A stretch of 6,846 nt of DNA from Streptomyces speibonae (GTDB lineage: Bacteria > Actinomycetota > Actinomycetes > Streptomycetales > Streptomycetaceae). The stretch covers positions 18,592 through 25,437 of the forward strand of contig KL568529.1 in assembly GCA_000715605.1 (NCBI GenBank). Reading direction: 5' to 3'. The notes under the pieces were generated by a model. The model did not search any database and had not been told where the DNA came from. It worked only from the letters and a program-made list of their open reading frames with translations. Both the position numbers and the translations under genes were made by a program. Below, piece by piece: positions 1 through 3,962 of the stretch (position 1 is the stretch's first letter; every line of letters begins with the position of its first letter).

Positions 1-18
1 GATGTGTATAAGAGACAG
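1..18 (+). other. Residual Tn5/Nextera mosaic-end adapter (non-genomic)
   Basis: The first 18 bases (gatgtgtataagagacag) equal the 19-bp Tn5 mosaic end used in tagmentation libraries, minus its first A. This is library sequence joined to genomic DNA, so the biological sequence begins at about nt 19. Translated in the frame of the following gene it gives the peptide MCIRDR, and in another frame MYKRQ; both are artefactual N-termini. The ATG at nt 2 must not be used as a start codon. Confidence 0.95.
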
Positions 19-19
19 G

Positions 20-2167
20 CCGGAACGGCTGCTGCTCGCCCACGAGATGATCAACCTGCTCGGCTGGGTCGGCCTCACCGTGGCCGGAACCCTGATCACC
101 CTGTGGCCCACGATGCTGCGCACCCGCGTCGCCGACGGCGCGGAACGGGCCGGACGCCGGGCCCTGCCCGTCCTGCTCACCGGGCTCGGCGCGGCCGTCG
201 CCGCCGCGCTGCTCGGCCCCCCGCCGCTGGCCGCCCCGGGCGTGGCCGCCTACGCCGCCGGTCTCGTCGTCGCCGGCATCCCCTGGGTGCGCGAGGCCCG
301 GGCGAAGGCCCCGAGTTCCTTCGCGGCCTGGTCGGTGGCCGCGGGCAGCCTCTGGCTCGCCGGGTCCCTGCTCGCCCTGGCCGGCATCCTCCTCTCCACG
401 ACCTCGTGGGTCACGGTGGGGGAGCGCACGTCGCTGCTCACCGCGCCGCTCGCCGCTGGCTGGATCGCCCAGGTGCTGCTCGGCGCCCTCAGCTTCCTCG
501 TGCCCGTGGTCCTGGGCGGCGGCCCCCTGGCCGTACGGGCGGCCACCGCCGGGCTCGAACGAGCCTGGCCCGCCCGGCTGACCATCACCAACGCCGCGCT
601 GCTGCTCTGCGTCCTGCCGGTGCCGTCCATGGTCCGGGTGGTCTGCTCGGTGCTGCTGCTGGTGATGCTGCTGTACTTCCTCGTCCTGCTGCTGCTCACG
701 GTCGTACGGGGCATACGCAACCGGCGGAAGGGGACGACGGCCGAGCCTGCGCCCCGGCCCGCCCCCGCTGCGGCGCACCGCGTGCTCGGGGGCGTGGCCC
801 TCGGGCTCGCCGTCGTGATGCTGGCCGTCGCGGGCGGTGGCGCGGCGGACGTGCGGTCGCTGCCGGTCCTGGAGCGGTCCGCCGCGACGGGCGCGGACGG
901 CGGCGAGGTGACACCGACCGGCCGCACGACCACCGTCGAGGTGACGGTGCGGAACGTGCGCTTCTCCCCGGCCACCGTGGACGTGCCCGCGGGCGACCGC
1001 CTGGTGATCGAGCTGCACAACACCGGTGACGACACCCACGACCTGGTCCTGGAGACCGGCGCCCGCACCGACCGGATCGCCCCGGGGAAGCGGGCGACGC
1101 TGGACGCGGGCGTCGTCGGCCGGGACCTGGACGGCTGGTGCTCGGTGGTCGGGCACCGGCAGATGGGCATGGTGTTCGCCGTACGGGTCACCGGCGGCGA
1201 CGACGACGGACGGGCGGCCGGCGCCCAGGAGCACGGCACCGCGCACGACCACACCGGGTCGGCCCCCGACGGCGACGGCACCTCCGCCGCCGACGCCTTC
1301 GACCCGATGGCCGAACCCGCCGACGGCTTCACCGCCCGCGACGCCCGCCTGCCGTCCGCCACCGACCCCCGCCTGCACAAGCGCACCCTCACCGTGAAGG
1401 AGACGGAGACCGAAGTCGCCCCCGGCGTACGGCAGACGTTGTGGACCTTCGACGGGACGGCCCCCGGGCCCGTGCTGCGCGGCCGCGTCGGGGACACCTT
1501 CGAGATCACCCTCGTCAACGACGGCACCATCGGCCACTCCGTCGACTTCCACGCCGGAGCGCTCTCCCCGGACAAGCCGATGCGTACCATCGGGCCCGGC
1601 GAGTCACTGACGTACCGCTTCACGGCCACCCGCAGCGGGGTGTGGATGTACCACTGCTCGACCATGCCGATGTCCCTGCACATCGCCAACGGCATGTTCG
1701 GCGCCGTCGTCATCGACCCGCCCGGGCTGCCGCGCGTGGACCGCGAATACCTGCTGGTCCAGTCGGAGTTCTACCTCGGCGAGCAGAACGGCACCGCCGA
1801 CGCGGACAAACTCAAGGCGAAGGAGCCCGACATGGTCGCCTTCAACGGGTACGCCAACCAGTACGACCACGACCCGCTGACCGCGAAGGCCGACGAGCGG
1901 GTACGGATCTGGGTGCTGACGGCCGGACCGAACGTGCCGAGTGCCTTCCATGTGGTGGGCGGGCAGTTCGACACGGTGTTCCGCGAGGGCGCCTACGAGC
2001 TGCGGCCGGGGAACCGGGAGCGCGGTGGCGCGCAGGTGCTCGATCTCGCGCCCGCGTCGGGCGGATTCGTCGAACTGACCCTGCCCGAGCCCGGCAACTA
2101 CCCCTTCGTCACCCACGTCATGACCGACGCGGAACGCGGCGCGCACGGCATCCTGCGCGTGCGCTGA
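20..2167 (+). CDS. nirK: Membrane-anchored copper nitrite reductase with fused cupredoxin domain (5' truncated)
   Basis: Probable NO-forming copper nitrite reductase, tethered to the membrane and acting outside it. Residues are counted from nt 2; the first six come from adapter, and the true start lies off the window. About eight hydrophobic segments cover roughly residues 17-38, 54-71, 75-95, 107-132, 147-172, 190-236 (two) and 261-283. A cupredoxin domain follows (about 308-397) with a full type 1 copper set: His346, Cys380, His385, Met390. A His/Asp/Gly-rich linker (about 398-440) leads to the catalytic part (about 447-721). There the type 1 ligands are His512, Cys552, His560, Met565; the type 2 ligands are His517, His551, His705; the catalytic pair is Asp515 and His650. 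The Cys-to-His spacing and the HIANGMFG motif resemble AniA-type (class II) NirK. Domain 2 has no type 1 cysteine and no laccase trinuclear HxH pattern, which argues against a multicopper oxidase, although databases often use that name. Electrons probably pass through the fused cupredoxin. The last codon is followed by tandem repeats and a terminator. Confidence 0.88.
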   Translation, partial: PERLLLAHEMINLLGWVGLTVAGTLITLWPTMLRTRVADGAERAGRRALPVLLTGLGAAVAAALLGPPPLAAPGVAAYAAGLVVAGIPWVREARAKAPSSFAAWSVAAGSLWLAGSLLALAGILLSTTSWVTVGERTSLLTAPLAAGWIAQVLLGALSFLVPVVLGGGPLAVRAATAGLERAWPARLTITNAALLLCVLPVPSMVRVVCSVLLLVMLLYFLVLLLLTVVRGIRNRRKGTTAEPAPRPAPAAAHRVLGGVALGLAVVMLAVAGGGAADVRSLPVLERSAATGADGGEVTPTGRTTTVEVTVRNVRFSPATVDVPAGDRLVIELHNTGDDTHDLVLETGARTDRIAPGKRATLDAGVVGRDLDGWCSVVGHRQMGMVFAVRVTGGDDDGRAAGAQEHGTAHDHTGSAPDGDGTSAADAFDPMAEPADGFTARDARLPSATDPRLHKRTLTVKETETEVAPGVRQTLWTFDGTAPGPVLRGRVGDTFEITLVNDGTIGHSVDFHAGALSPDKPMRTIGPGESLTYRFTATRSGVWMYHCSTMPMSLHIANGMFGAVVIDPPGLPRVDREYLLVQSEFYLGEQNGTADADKLKAKEPDMVAFNGYANQYDHDPLTAKADERVRIWVLTAGPNVPSAFHVVGGQFDTVFREGAYELRPGNRERGGAQVLDLAPASGGFVELTLPEPGNYPFVTHVMTDAERGAHGILRVR

Positions 2168-2207
2168 ACCGCGTGCGCCGAACCGCTTGCGCCGAACCGC
2201 GTGCGCC
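2166..2207 (+). repeat. Three tandem 14-bp repeats over the nirK stop codon
   Basis: The unit gaaccgcgtgcgcc occurs at 2166-2179 and 2194-2207, with a one-base variant (gaaccgcttgcgcc) at 2180-2193. The first copy includes the last two bases of the nirK TGA stop. A partial copy just upstream in the coding end (cgtgcgct) suggests the array grew by slippage from the gene's 3' end. There are no spacers, so it is not a CRISPR array. Function is unknown. Confidence 0.85.
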
Positions 2208-2237
2208 GACCGGGCCGAAGGGGCCGAACGGCCCCGG

Positions 2238-2277
2238 GCGGTGGCCCGACGGACCCCTGCGTCCGCCGGGCCACCGC
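2238..2277 (+). terminator. Terminator hairpin after nirK
   Basis: Arms of 17 bases (2238-2254 and 2261-2277) pair with a single A-C mismatch around a six-base loop (ccctgc). There is no clear T-tract, as is usual for actinobacterial terminators. A second, smaller dyad lies just before it (ggggccg at 2220-2226, cggcccc at 2229-2235). The hairpin separates nirK from the downstream DGC gene, so the two are probably not one simple operon, although readthrough is possible. Confidence 0.75.
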
Positions 2278-2324
2278 TCCTACGCTGCGGGGGAACGCAC
2301 CGTGCGATCCCCGCCGTTGTGAGT

Positions 2325-2328
2325 GAGG
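2325..2328 (+). promoter_or_regulatory. Ribosome binding site selecting the GTG start at 2335
   Basis: A GAGG core lies six bases before the GTG at 2335. The earlier in-frame GTG at 2323 overlaps this element and has no purine-rich sequence upstream of it, so 2335 is the better start. Confidence 0.6.
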
Positions 2329-2334
2329 TCCCCT

Positions 2335-2739
2335 GTGAAACGCCGCCGTGATCTGCCGCTCGTCTACTCCTGCTCGGGCTGCTCGAGCGCGGCTCAGATG
2401 ACCAACTGGATCGCCGTCCAGCTCGACCGGCACGGCATCGCCGAGATGTCGTGCATCGCGGGCGTCGGCGGGGACGTGCCGAGCCTGGTCCGCAAGGCCC
2501 GCAGCGGCCGGCCGGTCATCGCCGTCGACGGATGTGTGCTGCAGTGCGCCCGGAACTGTCTCGCGCGGCAGGGCGTGACACCGGCCGTGCATCATCTCCT
2601 CAGCGACGACGGCGTGCGCAAACGGCTGGGGGAGGACTTCGACCCGGAGCAGGCCGAGCAGGTGCTCGACGGGCTGATCGCCCGGATCGGGGAGGAGACC
2701 GGAGGCGCGCAGCAGCAGGGGGAGCCCGTCGGCCGCTGA
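2335..2739 (+). CDS. DGC-domain cysteine-rich protein (putative metal-binding)
   Basis: Small soluble protein of 134 residues that fits the DGC family, named for an Asp-Gly-Cys motif and described as putatively zinc-binding. Cysteines lie at 13 and 16 (CSGC), 40, 67 (the DGC motif at 65-67), 71 and 75, giving the pattern CxxC ... DGCxxxCxxxC. This is enough for one metal or Fe-S site. No signal peptide or membrane segment is seen. The C-terminal 30 residues are acidic, then Q/G-rich, and look flexible. The GTG start at 2335 is chosen for its Shine-Dalgarno core; the start at 2323 would add four residues. It lies in the same direction as nirK, behind a terminator, and converges on the regulator gene with a 13-base gap. 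The biochemical role of the family is not settled. A part in metal supply, repair or electron transfer for the nitrite/NO enzymes is inference from position only. Confidence 0.78.
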   Translation: MKRRRDLPLVYSCSGCSSAAQMTNWIAVQLDRHGIAEMSCIAGVGGDVPSLVRKARSGRPVIAVDGCVLQCARNCLARQGVTPAVHHLLSDDGVRKRLGEDFDPEQAEQVLDGLIARIGEETGGAQQQGEPVGR

Positions 2740-2761
2740 GCCGTGCCGGGGCTCAGGCGGC
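2732..2761. terminator. Shared terminator between convergent genes
   Basis: The inverted repeat ctgagcc (2736-2742) / ggctcag (2750-2756) has a seven-base loop and extends by four more pairs (2732-2735 with 2758-2761) past a one-base bulge. It overlaps the stop codons of both converging genes (TGA at 2737-2739 and TGA on the minus strand at 2753-2755), so it could end transcripts from both sides. Confidence 0.55.
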
Positions 2762-3511
2762 GTCCGTGCGGCGCAGGGTCGCCACGCACACGTGCGGGGT
2801 GACGAAGGGCTCCAGGCCGTCGGCGGCCAGCGGGGCCCGCAGCGTCTCCACCGTGCCCCGCATCAGGCCCAGGTGGATGGCGCACACGATGTCCGGGCGG
2901 CGCTCGGCCACTTCACGGAACGGGCAGTGGTGCAGACGCAGCTTCCGCCCGCCGGCCCTGCCCGACCCCGTCTCCGCCGCGGCCTCTCCTGCCTCTTCCT
3001 CCGTGCCCGCCCCCTCCTCTGCCTCCGTCACCGCTTCCGGCGCGAAGCCCACGGCCTCCAGGGTCGCCACCAGCCGGCGCTCCGCCTCCGCCGCGCCGAT
3101 CCGCTCGGTGGGGGCGGGTGCGTCGGTCAGATACGAGCCCCACGCGTGACCGGCCCGGGTGGCGGCGGCCACCGGGTCGTCCACGGTGGAGGAGACGACG
3201 CCGAGGAGGATGTCGGAGAGCAGCCGGTAACTGCGGGAGCCGTCCGGGCCCTCGGCGGCGACGGCGGAGTACACCACCTTCGGCCGCCCCGGTTCGTCGC
3301 GCGGCGCGCTGTCGCGCACCGCCAGGCCTTCGGCGACGAGCGCGTCCAGGTGGAAGCGGGCGGTGTTGAGATGCACGCCCACGCGGGTGGCGGTGTCGGC
3401 GGCGCTCAGGGGCCTGCCCGCCTCGCGCAGCAGCCGCAGGACGGCGGCGCGCTTTCCCCGCTGGGCCGGAGCACGGGTGCCGGGGTCGGTGAGCGGGCCT
3501 CGTGGGGTCAT
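2753..3511 (-). CDS. SufR-like (COG2345-type) winged-helix regulator with probable Fe-S cysteines
   Basis: Predicted DNA-binding transcription factor of 252 residues. The N-terminal winged helix (about 18-80) contains a recognition-type helix (VGVHLNTARFHLDAL) followed by a wing with the EPGRPKVVY motif, typical of the ArsR-like COG2345/SufR group. The C-terminal half has cysteines at 196 (HHCPF), 210 (CAIH) and 242 (HVC). This arrangement resembles the cluster-binding cysteines of SufR-type regulators, so an Fe-S cluster that responds to NO or redox state is a fair inference, not shown here. An Ala/Glu-rich insertion (about 157-190) separates the halves. The ATG at 3511 is chosen. An in-frame TTG at 3526 would add five residues but lies inside the promoter-like element. 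Neither start has a Shine-Dalgarno sequence, which fits a leaderless message. The gene follows the norB pair in the same direction and is probably autoregulated through the adjoining inverted repeat. Its regulatory targets are unproven. Confidence 0.85.
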   Translation of the reverse strand: MTPRGPLTDPGTRAPAQRGKRAAVLRLLREAGRPLSAADTATRVGVHLNTARFHLDALVAEGLAVRDSAPRDEPGRPKVVYSAVAAEGPDGSRSYRLLSDILLGVVSSTVDDPVAAATRAGHAWGSYLTDAPAPTERIGAAEAERRLVATLEAVGFAPEAVTEAEEGAGTEEEAGEAAAETGSGRAGGRKLRLHHCPFREVAERRPDIVCAIHLGLMRGTVETLRAPLAADGLEPFVTPHVCVATLRRTDAA

Positions 3512-3517
3512 GTCAGG

Positions 3518-3523
3518 ATGATA
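3518..3523 (-). promoter_or_regulatory. Candidate -10 element of the regulator gene (leaderless)
   Basis: On the minus strand TATCAT lies six bases before the ATG at 3511. This spacing would put transcription start on the A of the ATG, giving a leaderless mRNA and explaining the lack of a Shine-Dalgarno sequence. The -35 region would fall inside the inverted repeat at 3531-3566 and is not a strong consensus match. Confidence 0.45.
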
Positions 3524-3530
3524 CAACCGT

Positions 3531-3566
3531 AGGGGTTAGAAACAGGAATGTCTGTTTCTAACCCCT
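3531..3566. promoter_or_regulatory. Perfect 15-bp inverted repeat, probable operator
   Basis: aggggttagaaacag (3531-3545) and its exact reverse complement ctgtttctaacccct (3552-3566) flank the six-base spacer gaatgt. It lies 19 bases before the regulator start and 21 bases after the stop of the small membrane protein gene. It is AT-richer than its surroundings, has no T-tract, and would cover about -20 to -55 of the leaderless promoter. This suggests a repressor-type operator, most likely for the adjacent winged-helix protein. A hairpin acting on the upstream norB transcript is the alternative. Confidence 0.8.
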
Positions 3567-3587
3567 CGGTACGGGGCGCGGCCCCGC

Positions 3588-3962
3588 TCACCCGGGCGGG
3601 GAGACCTTGGCGTGCCGCAGCCTGCGCCCCAGCAGGGCCAGGAGCACACCGTGCGGCACGGCCACCGCGGCCAGCAGCGCGGCCTCCGCCGGTGCGTGGT
3701 GGCGGACCGCCTCGGCGCCGGTGAGCACGAGGGCCACCACGGAGATGAACAGCGAGACGGCCCGGTGGAAGCGGTGCACCTCCGAGTGCGGCCACGCATG
3801 GGGGTCCGCCCGCTCCGGGGTCCGCCCGGCCGCCCGGTGATAGCCCGCGAAGATCCGGGACTCCCAGGCGCCGGTGCTCTGCCGGCCGTAGACGTCGAGG
3901 CCGATCACGACCAGCAGGAGCAGGGTCACGTATCCGGCGGCGAGCAGGGTCTCGCCGCTCAT
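3588..3962 (-). CDS. Small three-helix membrane protein, translationally coupled to norB
   Basis: Unrecognised protein of 124 residues with hydrophobic segments at about 5-24, 68-86 and 92-111. The loop before the second helix is histidine-rich, with His55, His59, His63 and His66 at spacing that puts them on one helical face. Further histidines are at 42, 88, 89, 104 and 117. Its ATG overlaps the norB stop (ATGA), and a strong AGGAGG (3970-3975) lies seven bases upstream inside the norB coding end. It is therefore almost certainly co-translated with norB. A role as a small subunit, assembly factor or haem/metal-binding partner of the NO reductase is an inference from this coupling and the histidines. 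No cytochrome c motif (CxxCH) is present, so it is not a NorC. Confidence 0.8.
   Translation of the reverse strand: MSGETLLAAGYVTLLLLVVIGLDVYGRQSTGAWESRIFAGYHRAAGRTPERADPHAWPHSEVHRFHRAVSLFISVVALVLTGAEAVRHHAPAEAALLAAVAVPHGVLLALLGRRLRHAKVSPPG

Noticed and set aside
250..1713. 487-codon open frame on the minus strand, antisense to nirK
   Set aside because: Its Ser/Thr/Arg/Pro-rich composition is typical of antisense frames in GC-rich DNA, with no recognisable motif; nirK on the plus strand is well supported.
1382..2167. Laccase-type multicopper oxidase
   Set aside because: The trinuclear-centre HxH pairs of laccases are missing, and the ligand pattern with Asp515 and His650 is that of copper nitrite reductase.
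2166..2207. CRISPR-like repeats
   Set aside because: The units are directly adjacent with no spacers, and no cas gene is present.
2323..2337. DGC protein starting at GTG 2323
   Set aside because: The GAGG core lies between the two GTG codons and serves only the one at 2335.
3509..3526. Regulator starting at TTG 3526
   Set aside because: No ribosome binding site is present, the codon is rare as a start, and the stretch overlaps the likely -10 element.
3531..3566. Rho-independent terminator or insertion-sequence ends
   Set aside because: There is no T-tract and the stem is not GC-rich enough for a terminator in this genome; no transposase or target duplication is nearby. A secondary role as a transcript hairpin cannot be excluded.
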